From Tetramitus jugosus (lineage: Eukaryota; Heterolobosea; Eutetramitea; Acrasida; Vahlkampfiidae), in NCBI GenBank assembly GCA_937625935.1, contig OW569350.1, positions 248,001 to 312,000 on the forward strand: a stretch of 64,000 bases of DNA. Reading direction: 5' to 3'. Positions 11,701-21,672 of the stretch are shown here, piece by piece. Position 1 is the first letter of the stretch. Every line of letters begins with the position of its first letter. Both the position numbers and the translations under genes were made by a program. The notes beneath the pieces were generated by a model that saw nothing but the letters and a program-made list of their open reading frames with translations, made no database searches and was not told the origin of the DNA.

Positions 11701-11981
11701 GTCTTTTGTGTTGGGTGGCTTTTTTCGATGGTCCTCACCTCGTTCATTCAACAGCTGACTGTGGTTGTGTTTTGCAAGTGATCACTCAAGAGAAAAAAAT
11801 GCAAAAAACTTTAGCTTGGAGCGGAGATTATGTTTGGTTCTGGGCCAGTCTGTAAGGCCTTCTCTGAAGACTGGTTTTGAAGAGAGCTCACTGGGTGAGA
11901 GATAGTGGGAATATTGTGAAATGGGCGTTCGCTCATCTACAGAACGCACAAAAAACAGATCAAAAAAGACACATTGAACAC
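11701..11981. promoter_or_regulatory. Divergent promoter, 281 bp
   Basis: This gap separates the start codons of the minus-strand Nup133-like gene (11700) and the plus-strand coiled-coil gene (11982), so both promoters must fit here. No TATA-like box or clear motif was recognised. Confidence 0.5.
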
Positions 11982-14166
11982 ATGAGTGATGCAGAAAAGA
12001 AAGCTTCTATTACTCCTCGGCAATCAACAACTCTTTCAAGCAAGGTTCCTATAACTCCAAGAACTTCTGATGCTGTATCTGGAGGTAGTGTCAAAGTTTC
12101 AACCGTGGCCTCCGCTTCATCATCCAAGAGCAGTAGCACAGTCACTGCCCTCATGGAGAACAAAATGTCAAAGATGAAGGAACATCTAATGAAACAAAAA
12201 GCAAAGCAAGATGAACAGAGAGAAAAGCAGTTCTCAGAGGCGATGCAGCAAAGTGGTAAGTTGTTTATGTAGAAATATTGTCCAACCTCGAGTCGAGTGG
12301 TTATTGTTAACATTGTACTGTCCAGAAAAATTGGTGTCTGAGTTGTCTCAACAAGTATCCGAGCTTACAACAAAATGCCTCGATGCAGATGTCCAATTGA
12401 AAGCAGTTCAAGAGCGATATGAGATGCAACTTGAAGAATTGCAATTACAATTGGAGAGTGCAAACTTGGACAAGGAGTTAGCTGAACAAGAGTTGGAAGA
12501 TTTGAAGCTTAGTATATTTGAACACCAAGAATCTCTCATTCACCAAACCCATAGTGATTCAAACGTCAACATGAACGATATTCTAGTGGAAAACAGCAAG
12601 ATGAAACAGATTATGTTAGCGTTGAGAGATATGCAACAGACTGAGAAGAAAGAATTGCAAGACAAGATTGAAATACTTTCAGCAACAGAGCAAATAGTTC
12701 TCGAATTGGAATCAAGAATAACTCAATACACAGACAAGATAGCAAAGTTAGAGGAAACAATTAGTGAATTACATGAACAAATTTCAGTCGCTCAATCATC
12801 CGAGGAGATGATAGAGGCATTAACTGAGAAGAATCTAGTCCTTGGCGAGAAGGTTGCTAAGCTTGAGAAGCAACTTGTCGAGTATGACGAGGAAAAAGCT
12901 ATTCATTCGGAAGTGGATCGGTACAACGAAGAATTGATTAAAGGTCTCAGAGAGGACTTGTTCAAAAAAGAAGAAGAATTTGTCATCTGGGAGCGGGATT
13001 TAATTGCAGTTAAGAACACTCTCAATGAAAAAGATTCAATATTGGCTCGATTTCGCTCTAAGATTATTGAATTAAGTCGGGAGTTGAGCACTGTCAAAAC
13101 CTCCAGAGAAAGCGAGGAGAGCCAACTAATTGAATACAAAAATAGAAGCAACAACTTACTTGTGACCTATCATAACCTTCAGGAACAGCTCAAGAAGCTA
13201 ACCGCTTCCTCTATTGATCAAGACATTCAAACAGCTGTAATCAAGTACAACGACGAATTTTCAGATGCTATCAAATTATTCATTCCAGAAGATGCACCGC
13301 GAAAGGATGTTGAATCTGGTAACAATTTGCAAATCGTCGATATCTTAAATTCTATATTGGAGGTGAAAAATGAAAATGAGATGTTATCCAAGAAAGCAGA
13401 AGAAGCAAAGCAACAGTTGAGCAGTTTTGAAGAACTGTCCAACAAACTTGTAGAGTCCTCATCTGAGATCGAAAGATTAAATAACCAAAAGAATGTCCTG
13501 GAAAGTAAGTTAGAATTGACTCTGAATCAAAAGGAAGAGATCGAAGGGCTAATACGAAACCTGCAGAGTAAAGATAGATACTACAATCAAATGGAGGAAA
13601 GATTGAAGACCATGGAAGATATAAGGAAGGATCTGGATGAGACCAAGCAGAAAGAAGTTCAATACCAAAACGAAGTGAATGAGCTCAAGTTTCAAATTGA
13701 AACACTTGAGCAACAAAACCATGTGCTACAACAACAACTTGTTGGCACCCAAAAGATGATTCATGAAGAAAGAGAACCTGTTGACATCACAAGCGATTCG
13801 ACAACGAAATCGACAGATCTGTTTGACCGGATAGAGCTATTATCCCTACGAAGTGCAGTCAGGCAGATGAAGAGCAATAGAATGAAAGAAGTGTCACAAA
13901 GAAACGAAAGAAACCTGCGAAGGATTCTGGCCAGCAAATCAAATCAGGACTTAACCACAGTCTGGGACAAGAGATACCAGACGCTCAAGAACCTTTCCAA
14001 GTTGACCAAGGGATTGGCGAAAAATCTCTCTTGTCTCCCTATGGTAGATCTGGTGGATGTCCAGAACAAGGGTTCGATCGAAAACCAATGTATCAGGCAA
14101 CAGAAGCAAAAATGCCTGATCTCCACACAGTTTCAAGAAGCTACCTCAAAGATCAAGTCCAGATGA
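11982..14166 (+). CDS. Long coiled-coil protein, two exons
   Basis: Exon 1 (11982-12255) encodes a Ser/Thr-rich basic head containing two similar sites, SITPRQSTT and PITPRTSD, possible proline-directed phosphosites. A 70-nt GT-AG intron follows, then exon 2 (12326-14166); the total is about 704 residues. Most of exon 2 is continuous heptad-like coiled coil, rich in Glu, Lys, Gln and Leu, interrupted near residue 430 by a Pro/Asp-containing segment (FIPEDAPRKDVESG). The C-terminal 100 residues are basic, with KNLSKLTKGLAKNLS. No GRIP, CAP-Gly, motor or kinase domain is visible. A structural, tethering or cytoskeletal role is likely from shape alone. The family is not recognised. Confidence 0.75.
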
Positions 14167-14453
14167 CGCTCCTCAAGCTGTGGCTCGTTTTTCTTTCTTC
14201 ATTTGCTGAACCAATGAATCGTGTCGGCTGGACTTTGTGTTTTTCCTATCTACCTGTTCCAAACAGAGACAAGACTTGCTGCTTTTTTCTGCTGGATGTA
14301 GGTGAGGAAAAACACAACGTCGAGAGAACGGATTATCAAACGGACACTCCACACACCTCCTCCTTCGAAACCAACACAAAAACCCAAAATCCAAGGAACA
14401 AACAAACACCAACACAAAAGCAGCACCATTTTTCACACACACATCACTAGACG

Positions 14454-15556
14454 ATGGACTTTCTTAACAGAACAATAATCACACCCATGTTCGCCGTGGA
14501 GAACAAGACAAATCTTCTCCTGAGTGCTGGTAACATTAGTCAATTAGACATTGTTCAGTACTTGTGGCTTCAATTGAGACTCCAATTCAATCCTTTCTGG
14601 ATGGCGACTGCTGTTACTACAGGATATTTGATCTTTTTGTACACTGTGTTGAGCTTGCCATGGCAGATTATTTACTGGCTCAAGCCGGGATTTTTGTGGA
14701 AGTACAAGATGCAAGATGCCGTAAGTATCTATTGGTTCGCTTTGTGTGCGTTTCGTGTGAAACAACTTGTTGTGCATTTTTCATGTCCAATAAGTGTGGA
14801 CCGCATTTTTTGGATGTCAAATTTTTTTGTTGCCGAACGAACAGAAGCTCACCTCTCTTTCTTTTTTCATACCTTTTCTCTTCACTGTCTCATTCACACA
14901 AACAATAGAAAAAGAAGAAGCAACCAACTGATTGGCAATGTGTCAAAGCTCTTCTCTTTAACCATGTTTGTGTCCTGTTCCCTCTCTCCTTTTTCAACTA
15001 TGGTCTCTTGGAGGGTGCTGGCACTCAATTCGACTTTCCTTTCCCTTCATGGACAAGCATGCTCGTGAGAACATTCTTCTACTTTGTCATTGAAGATGCC
15101 TTCTTCTATTTTGGTCATAGATGGTTGCACACTGAGTGGGCCTACACTCACATTCATGCATTGCATCACAAGTATGAGGCACCTATTGCGATGGCCTCTT
15201 CATTTGCTCATCCTGCTGAGATGATTATGCTTGGTATTGGATCTTTCCTCGGTCCATTCATTATTGGATCCTTCTATGGTGCTCACTTGTTTGATTGGTG
15301 GGTGTGGATGACCATTCGTCAAATTGAAGCTCTCGATGTTCACTCTGGATTTGACTTCCCATGGCACTTGAGCAAGTTGGTTCCATTCTATTGTGGTCCA
15401 CATCATCACGATCACCATCACAAGACGTACTCTGGCAACTATTCGAGCACATTTACTTGGATGGACAGATTGTGCGACACGGATAGAAGCTACAGAAACT
15501 ATTATGAAAGAAAGGCAAAGAAGGCTGCTGCTGCAGTTGCTGGCAAGACTGAGTAA
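14454..15556 (+). CDS. ERG25: C-4 methylsterol oxidase (sterol desaturase superfamily)
   Basis: Exons 14454-14720 and 14909-15556 with a 188-nt GT-AG intron give about 304 residues, the normal size. The three histidine clusters that bind the di-iron centre are present: HRWLH, HALHHKYEAP and HHHDHHH. SFAHPAEMIMLGIGSFLGP, LDVHSGFDFPW and SGNYSSTFTWMD are typical of ERG25/SMO rather than of C-5 desaturases. Hydrophobic stretches before the first His box fit ER membrane helices. It would oxidise the C-4 methyl group of sterol intermediates, using O2 and electrons supplied through cytochrome b5, as a step toward ergosterol-type sterols. The C terminus ends AGKTE and lacks a clear dilysine ER-retrieval signal. 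Confidence 0.92.
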
Positions 15557-15822
15557 TTTACAGTATTGTGTAGGGTAGGTACTTTTTGGTAGAGGTTTTT
15601 ATAAGATAAAGAACATGTTATTCGAATTGGGAATGCTCAAGATTTTGTTTTCGAATCAACATTCTCCGATCGAACAAGTTTGCAAAGAGAAAAAGTTCAC
15701 GATCTTTCCTCCGGCAAACAAAAACACGTCCACACACAGCACAAACAACAAAAAACACACCGACTAGTACAATTCGACTATTCTGTGTATGATATTCATT
15801 GTGGAGTTGTACTACCATCATC

Positions 15823-17826
15823 ATGAGTAACATTAGCACCAGTAAGGGAAGCGATCCCACACTTCGTATTGTACCACCTCATAGTAACAACAACAACAAC
15901 AATAGCAGTAACAATAGTGGCAGTAGTAACAAACGAATAACACCAAACAGTGCATTGGAAGATCCCATTTCATCCTACGTGGGCACCCATCGAAATACTC
16001 CTCAATCGGCCATTCATTTTCTCCGAGGCGCCAAATCTCCCACTACGACGTCAACAAAAGCGCTGTCCACAACCAAGTGTTTCATTCTCTTTTTCTCCGT
16101 CTTGTTGATATTGAGCGTCGTGTTTGTGTATATTCACACGAGCTCGATTGAACAACAGGGCATACGAATCTTTCATGCTCCACTGCTCAACCACCATGCT
16201 CAACTACAGCAACAAGAGTTGAATCCGTTGGTGATGGAAGAGCTAAAGCTTCAATCGGAAAGAGAAAAATATTTACTCCAACAATTTCAACAACAGCAAC
16301 AACAAGGACAGCAACAAGGACAGCAACAGGCACTCAACAATCAAGGACAACAACAAGAAGGACAACAACAGCAACAACAAGAGCAACAAGAGAAGTTGCA
16401 AAAAGCTCCACAACTAAAGACAATTGATGATTACAAGGCCAATATTGACAATGATCAAGACTCTGTCAACAAGCAGAGAAGAGTGAGTGTTGTGGAAGCA
16501 ATGAAGCACGCTTATCACAATTATGAAAAGTATGCCATGGGTCATGATGAACTAAAGCCACTCTCACACGGTTTCAAAGATTGGGTCCAAGGTGGAATGG
16601 CAATGACACTGGTTGATGCGTTGGACACGTTGTACATTATGGGATTGAAGGATGAGTTTGCAAGAGCAGTCAAGTACACCAAGAAGAGCATGCCCACGTT
16701 TAACAAGATTCATAGTACGGTCTCCGTGTTTGAAACGGTGATTCGTATGGTCGGCGGTTTCCTCTCTGCGTATGACTTGTCTGGTGAGAAAGTCTTCTTG
16801 GATAAGGCCAGAGAGATGGGTGATATTATGGCCAAAGCTTTCGATCCATCGACAAACATGTTTGGAAAGTCGGTCAATTTAAGAACGGGTGCGGCAGATC
16901 GATCGGGCAGTGTTGTTTTGGCAGAGGTGGGAACTCTTCAATTGGAGTTCCGTCGATTGTCTCAGGTGACTGGTGATCCAAAGTATGATGACATGGTGAC
17001 CAAGCTGATGAATGAACTGCGGAGTCACGGACCTGCAGATGGTCTCTATCCAGTGTCGTACTCTCCTCATGGCCGAAGATTCCATGGTGTGGTGACAATG
17101 GGTGGTCTCGGTGATTCATTCTTTGAGTATTTGCTCAAGCAGTGGTTGATGACTGGAAAGACAGAGAACATGTACCTGGAAATGTATCAAAAGTCACTTC
17201 ACGGTATCATGACCAAGATGGTTGACAACTTTGATAACAGAAATCCTCCAGTGAGCTTTATTGCTGATTACAGCGGCTACAAGATTCCTCGTGTGCAACA
17301 TTTGGCTTGCTTCGCTGCTGGTATGCTTGCACTGGGTGAAGCGAATGATGCCTCCAAAAATCCTCCATCTGGCTATCAAGTGGACAGCAAGGAAGTGATG
17401 AAGGTGGCTGGACAGTTTGCGACTGCTTGTGTGGAGTCGTACAGAATGACAAAGACTGGTATTGGACCCGAGGGATTCGAGTACACTGGAGATGGACAAA
17501 TTCGCGGTCATGGCTACTATATCTTGAGACCTGAGACTGTTGAGTCATTGTTTGTACTGTATAGAGTTACTGGTGACAAAAAGTATCAAGACATGGCTTG
17601 GGAGCTCTTCTCCAACATGGAGAAGAGTTGCAAGGTAGCTGGTGGTTACAGCGGATTGCACGATGTCAACCAACCAGGGTCATACAATGACGTCCAAGAA
17701 TCTTTCTTCCTGGCAGAAACACTCAAGTACCTCTATTTGATCTTCTCGCCCACCGAAGTCATTCCACTGGACCAATGGGTGTTTAACACTGAAGCTCATC
17801 CACTGAAAATTACTCAAAAGAAATAA
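15823..17826 (+). CDS. GH47 alpha-1,2-mannosidase (class I)
   Basis: The first ATG is at 15823; the product has 667 residues. It is a type II membrane protein: a cytoplasmic tail of about 80 residues rich in Asn and Ser, a signal-anchor helix (CFILFFSVLLILSVVFVYI), then a stem made almost entirely of Gln (about residues 125-195, encoded by CAA/CAG repeats), then the catalytic domain. GH47 signatures include FKDWVQGGMAMTLVDALDTL, RVQHLACFAAGMLALG, LRPETVESLFVLYRVTGD, DVQESFFLAETLKYLYLIF and PLDQWVFNTEAHPL. Class I mannosidases trim mannose from N-glycans in the ER or Golgi and set glycan maturation and glycoprotein quality control. Whether it acts in the ER or the Golgi cannot be told. The poly-Gln stem is unusual and probably length-variable. 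Confidence 0.93.
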   Translation: MSNISTSKGSDPTLRIVPPHSNNNNNNSSNNSGSSNKRITPNSALEDPISSYVGTHRNTPQSAIHFLRGAKSPTTTSTKALSTTKCFILFFSVLLILSVVFVYIHTSSIEQQGIRIFHAPLLNHHAQLQQQELNPLVMEELKLQSEREKYLLQQFQQQQQQGQQQGQQQALNNQGQQQEGQQQQQQEQQEKLQKAPQLKTIDDYKANIDNDQDSVNKQRRVSVVEAMKHAYHNYEKYAMGHDELKPLSHGFKDWVQGGMAMTLVDALDTLYIMGLKDEFARAVKYTKKSMPTFNKIHSTVSVFETVIRMVGGFLSAYDLSGEKVFLDKAREMGDIMAKAFDPSTNMFGKSVNLRTGAADRSGSVVLAEVGTLQLEFRRLSQVTGDPKYDDMVTKLMNELRSHGPADGLYPVSYSPHGRRFHGVVTMGGLGDSFFEYLLKQWLMTGKTENMYLEMYQKSLHGIMTKMVDNFDNRNPPVSFIADYSGYKIPRVQHLACFAAGMLALGEANDASKNPPSGYQVDSKEVMKVAGQFATACVESYRMTKTGIGPEGFEYTGDGQIRGHGYYILRPETVESLFVLYRVTGDKKYQDMAWELFSNMEKSCKVAGGYSGLHDVNQPGSYNDVQESFFLAETLKYLYLIFSPTEVIPLDQWVFNTEAHPLKITQKK

Positions 17827-17864
17827 TTACTCTTTCGTTAACGCAATAAATTAATTTACAGGCA

Positions 17865-19790
17865 TTACTTTGTGTTAGCTTTGGCAAAGAAGGAGCCAAT
17901 GGAAACTTGCTTTTGTTTCTTGGCGACTGGTTTTTGCTCCTCTTCCTTCTTTGGGGTGCTTGCAGCAATCTTGTCAAGGAAAGACAATTTCTTTGACACG
18001 CTGGCAGTCTTCTTAACGTCCTTCACTTCCTTCTTGGTTGTACTCTTCTTTGTTGACACGGCCTTCTTTTTTGTAGACTTAACTGCTGACTTCGGAGCTG
18101 CAGGTTCCGTAGTCTCTTTGGGTACTTTTACTGCTTCCTGTACTGCTCCATCCGTGGAAGCAGTGGCTTCAGTGGATGATGACTCCAAGGCAGGAGTTGA
18201 ACTAGGTTGTTGATCAACAACTGGAGTGTCCGCACCGATGGCAGCAGGTTCGCTTTGACAGACTGGTTTGGGAGCAGGTTTCTTAAACATATCAAACAAT
18301 GTTTTTTGTTTCTTTGCGTTCGGTCCAAAGAAGTCCAAAATACTGCCAGAGATTGGAGGTAGTACCTTCTTCTTCTTCTTTGTCTTTCTCTTCTTTCTTC
18401 TCTTTGCTGCAGGCTCATAGTATTCGTCGTCATCGTCCAAATCTACACCATTAGCTTCCTCGATGTAGTTTCTGTTTCTTTTTCTGTCTCTTCGGGTACT
18501 GAAAAAGTCATAGGTATTCTCCAATGGCGGCAACACTGTGGTTGACTCTGGCAGGTTCTCAGTTACCGAAGTAGGATCCTCAGAGTTTTGTGGTTGTTGG
18601 AGGCTCACCTTCAGTGCGTGATCTGCATGCATCTTTTGAAGCAAGTCAAGCTCGAACTTCATTAGTTGGTGCTTGAATCCATCATTGATTCTTGGCCTAC
18701 CTTGAGACTTTCTGGTGATATTTTCCACTGCCTCTTTCAATGTCATACCTAGTACTTTCATACCGTAGGCAATAAGAACTGATACAGATCTACTTCTTCC
18801 TTCTCTACAGTGAACAAGACAGTTGAAGTGCTCTTCCTTGTTCGTGAACTGCTCCTGGATGAATTGAATCGCATTGTCAAAGTATTGGGCAATATTGGCC
18901 TCAAAGGAATCTGGAACTGCTACTCTAAAGTATTTGACAGGTTGAGCAAACTCAATCAACACATTTTCATACTCTGGTTTTCTTCTGGATTGAGGAGTGC
19001 TTGGGGCTGTCGATGTCTTCTTGCTTGGTGTTGCTGCGACGGCAATTGGCTCCTGAGATTTTTCAAGATTGACCTCATCTTCCATTTTCTCGACAGATAG
19101 TTCTGTAACAACAGGTGGCTCCATAATAACGTCCTCCATCTTGTCATCACCTGTAGCTATCTCAACAACTACATCCTGCATCTTGTCTCCGACTGTTTCC
19201 CCTGATGGAAAGATTGGTGGTTGGGTGTTGTCTTGAGTGCTACCAATGCTTTCAGTGTCTAGTTGACCACTAACGACAGGAGCTCCAACTGAAGCATTTA
19301 AGTCTAGTTCCTCCGCCTTGATCGTGCTTTCTTCTTCATCATCATCACGCATTCTTGAGCTTTCTTCGTCGTCTTCCTCATCGAACACCAAGTCACTTGT
19401 TACCAATGTTGCGAGTGGCTTGGAGGGAGCACGTATCACACGCTTAACTGTTTCAACATTTGCTTCAATGATTGCTACGGGAGCTTCCTCTTTTTCTCCA
19501 TCTTCACCACCCTCAAAGTCCTCATCTTCTTCATCATCGTCCTCCTCATCGTCATCCTCATCATCGTCATCTTCCTCGTCGTCGTCTTCTTCTTCTTCCA
19601 CGTCGTCTTCAAAAGTCTGAGATTGACGTCTAATCAATTGCTTGTGGTCCACAGAGGTCATATCTTCAAAGTAATTCTTTAAATCGGCAGTGGCATTGAC
19701 TACATGAGAAATGTGGAATTGTTGGATAGTGTAGGGATCACTGGCACTGGCTCTATTACCAAGAAAGATTTTGTCATAAATTTCCCACAT
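17865..19790 (-). CDS. Dual-specificity phosphatase with split domain and PIP-box-like tail
   Basis: A 641-residue intronless frame with a true ATG at 19790. The N terminus, IYDKIFLGNRASASDP to HISHVVNATA, is the start of a dual-specificity phosphatase fold. An insertion of over 200 residues rich in Asp and Glu then separates it from the rest. The catalytic loop is intact near residues 322-333: HCREGRSRS, matching HCx5R, followed by SVSVLIAYGM. The C-terminal 250 residues are basic and Ser/Lys/Pro-rich. They hold three motifs resembling PCNA-interacting peptides: SGSILDFF (about 480-487), QKTLFDMF (about 494-501) and QVSIGSFF (628-635, an exact Q-x-x-I-x-x-F-F). Lys-rich patches suggest a nuclear location. 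A replication or repair phosphatase is inferred. The gene is convergent with the mannosidase, 38 bp apart. Confidence 0.82.
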   Translation of the reverse strand: MWEIYDKIFLGNRASASDPYTIQQFHISHVVNATADLKNYFEDMTSVDHKQLIRRQSQTFEDDVEEEEDDDEEDDDDEDDDEEDDDEEDEDFEGGEDGEKEEAPVAIIEANVETVKRVIRAPSKPLATLVTSDLVFDEEDDEESSRMRDDDEEESTIKAEELDLNASVGAPVVSGQLDTESIGSTQDNTQPPIFPSGETVGDKMQDVVVEIATGDDKMEDVIMEPPVVTELSVEKMEDEVNLEKSQEPIAVAATPSKKTSTAPSTPQSRRKPEYENVLIEFAQPVKYFRVAVPDSFEANIAQYFDNAIQFIQEQFTNKEEHFNCLVHCREGRSRSVSVLIAYGMKVLGMTLKEAVENITRKSQGRPRINDGFKHQLMKFELDLLQKMHADHALKVSLQQPQNSEDPTSVTENLPESTTVLPPLENTYDFFSTRRDRKRNRNYIEEANGVDLDDDDEYYEPAAKRRKKRKTKKKKKVLPPISGSILDFFGPNAKKQKTLFDMFKKPAPKPVCQSEPAAIGADTPVVDQQPSSTPALESSSTEATASTDGAVQEAVKVPKETTEPAAPKSAVKSTKKKAVSTKKSTTKKEVKDVKKTASVSKKLSFLDKIAASTPKKEEEQKPVAKKQKQVSIGSFFAKANTK

Positions 19791-20025
19791 GGTGGAGCTC
19801 TTGGTCTTGTGTGTGGAGGGCGAGACAGGGTGTGGGTTGTGATTTCTTCCAGAGGTGCTGCTCTCTGAAAGCTTTCAGAGTTCCAACAGAAACTGGCACA
19901 AGAGTAACGGACAGATTTTTGGCTTTTGGGAAAAAAAGCGCGGGAAAAGTGCAGATCAATACAACGCGAAGTGAAAAACAAGCGAGAGACAAGTTCCAAT
20001 GAGAGTATTAATAAATCAAGTGTCT

Positions 20026-21153
20026 TTACAGATTGCTTTTCAAAAGCTCGTCGTAGAGGAAGGATAGGTTATCAACATCACAAACCTCTCTGAATCCAAT
20101 TTTCCTGTACAAATGATTTGCAGCAGTGTTGGCCTTGTCAGCAAACAAAAACATTTTCTGCTTCCGTTTCTCCTTAAACACACGGTCACACATCCTACTG
20201 ACACATACTTGACTGTATCCTTTGCCTCTGTGTTCAATGGGCGTGTACACCCATCCGACTCTGCCTCCGTTTGGTGTTTCTGCGTTCACAGCTGACATGC
20301 TCACAATTTTACCAGTCTCCAGGTTTCTCAGTGTGTAAATGCACTCTGTTTTCACCAAAAGATCCAATCGACTCTTGTTCAATTTCCGTATCAGATCCTT
20401 TGGAACACTAGAGTAGAAGCCAGATTCCTGTTGAAAGTGCACCATCCAATCCAAGCAAGTTTCAAAATCATTGCTCGACATGCCTTCAATAATTAAATGA
20501 CTGTTTGGTTGCGATGGAGAGCGAGTTGTGTTGGAAGCTTGAGCAAGAGCAGTGTTACCGGATCCTAGCATGGTGATTTCTGTGGTTTCTTGCTGTTGTT
20601 GTTGTTGTTGTTTCATTTCATATTGTTCTTGTGGGCAATCGACCTTGAGGTCAATTGGCTTGAGCTCATACAACTTTTCGCTCATTTTGGTGGTGATAGA
20701 CATTGGCTGTGCCATATACTTGAGATAGTGCTTCTTCCATAGTGCTGCAAACAGTGTGGCATCATCTTTTTGAGCAAACATGCCAGTAATGATCCGACTC
20801 TTGCTCAACATTGATTTTTGTAGTGCTTGGAACATCATAATTTTGAGCAACAGTGATTCCTTGTCCAGAGCAGAAATGTCACTCGTGGCGGTTGTTGTCG
20901 GTAATTGAACAACAGACAAAACCAGGTTGTAAATTGGGGTCCAAACAGCCACGAGACACAGCTCATTGCCGTGCACCACGGTTAACATGTAATAGCTCGT
21001 AAAGTACTCTTGAGCGGGATCGCACAGAATCTTTATCACACCTAGAACGAGATTGTTTTGAGATTCGTCCATTGTGAGATACTCTCTCGTGTCTTGATCA
21101 AACTGATAGACGTCAGAGTATTCTACGACTTTGAAGCAGTTCTCCAGACTCAT
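20026..21153 (-). CDS. GNAT-family N-acetyltransferase
   Basis: The first ATG in frame is at 21153, giving 375 residues. The C-terminal half carries a GNAT domain: an acceptor-side strand with GKIVSMSAVNAETPNGGRVG, motif A as VYTPIEHRGKGYSQ (the R-x-x-G-x-G/A acetyl-CoA pyrophosphate loop) and a motif B segment, NTAANHLYRKIGFREV. The N-terminal half is a divergent domain of similar size with a short Gln run (QQQQQQQ) before the GNAT part; some GNAT proteins have tandem folds, and this may be a degenerate first one. The acetyl acceptor cannot be predicted. The gene points away from the F-box gene at 21673. Confidence 0.82.
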   Translation of the reverse strand: MSLENCFKVVEYSDVYQFDQDTREYLTMDESQNNLVLGVIKILCDPAQEYFTSYYMLTVVHGNELCLVAVWTPIYNLVLSVVQLPTTTATSDISALDKESLLLKIMMFQALQKSMLSKSRIITGMFAQKDDATLFAALWKKHYLKYMAQPMSITTKMSEKLYELKPIDLKVDCPQEQYEMKQQQQQQQETTEITMLGSGNTALAQASNTTRSPSQPNSHLIIEGMSSNDFETCLDWMVHFQQESGFYSSVPKDLIRKLNKSRLDLLVKTECIYTLRNLETGKIVSMSAVNAETPNGGRVGWVYTPIEHRGKGYSQVCVSRMCDRVFKEKRKQKMFLFADKANTAANHLYRKIGFREVCDVDNLSFLYDELLKSNL

Positions 21154-21672
21154 TGTTGTTGCCAAAGGAGGTTGGTTGATGTGGTTGTTATTGGCTGTTT
21201 GTTATTACTTGTTGTGGTTGGAGAGCAAGCAGAAGTCAACGTGAAAGGGAGAATTTGTTCCTAGGAGTGAACCTTTCCAAAGACAGTGCTCAATTTTAAA
21301 GTGTGGGAAACGCTGAGCTCCTCTTTCTTGTGTGTGAGTTGTTTCAGAGAAGTGCCTCTGGTGAGATGAATTTATCACTCGCCCAGGATTCACTGAAAAT
21401 CAAGAAGATGGGTGATGGGCAGCTAAACTCTCAAAAAAATCCGGTTGTAGGATCAACTTGAAGGGGGTAATATTTTTGGGGCGCAGCAACAATCCTTCCA
21501 AGTCAAGTTTTCTCAAAGGTCCACAAAATATTTTCCGTGTCAAATATGCATGTTCCACGGAACAGCCGCTACAAAACGCAAGATCGAAAACTCGTCTTCT
21601 GCATGCAGATTGTGTTGAGCTCCATAGGTTCATATCTCCTTGACTTTCCTGTAACTGTTCTGTAACTAGTTA

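Noticed and set aside
8539-11751. Longer form of the Nup133-like ORF starting at 11751
   Set aside because: The first codon there is TTG. The first ATG in frame is at 11700, so the CDS was shortened. The same correction was applied to frames at 6051 (TTG), 7740 (TTG), 15799 (TTG), 21165 (TTG, minus) and 29344 (TTG).
14031-14450. Plus-strand ORF overlapping the end of the coiled-coil gene
   Set aside because: The coiled-coil frame remains open through this part and the alternative frame runs into CA-rich leader. No splice signal supports it.
19318-19620. Plus-strand Ser-rich ORF
   Set aside because: It is the antisense reading of the Asp/Glu-rich insert in the phosphatase gene, which gives Ser runs mechanically.
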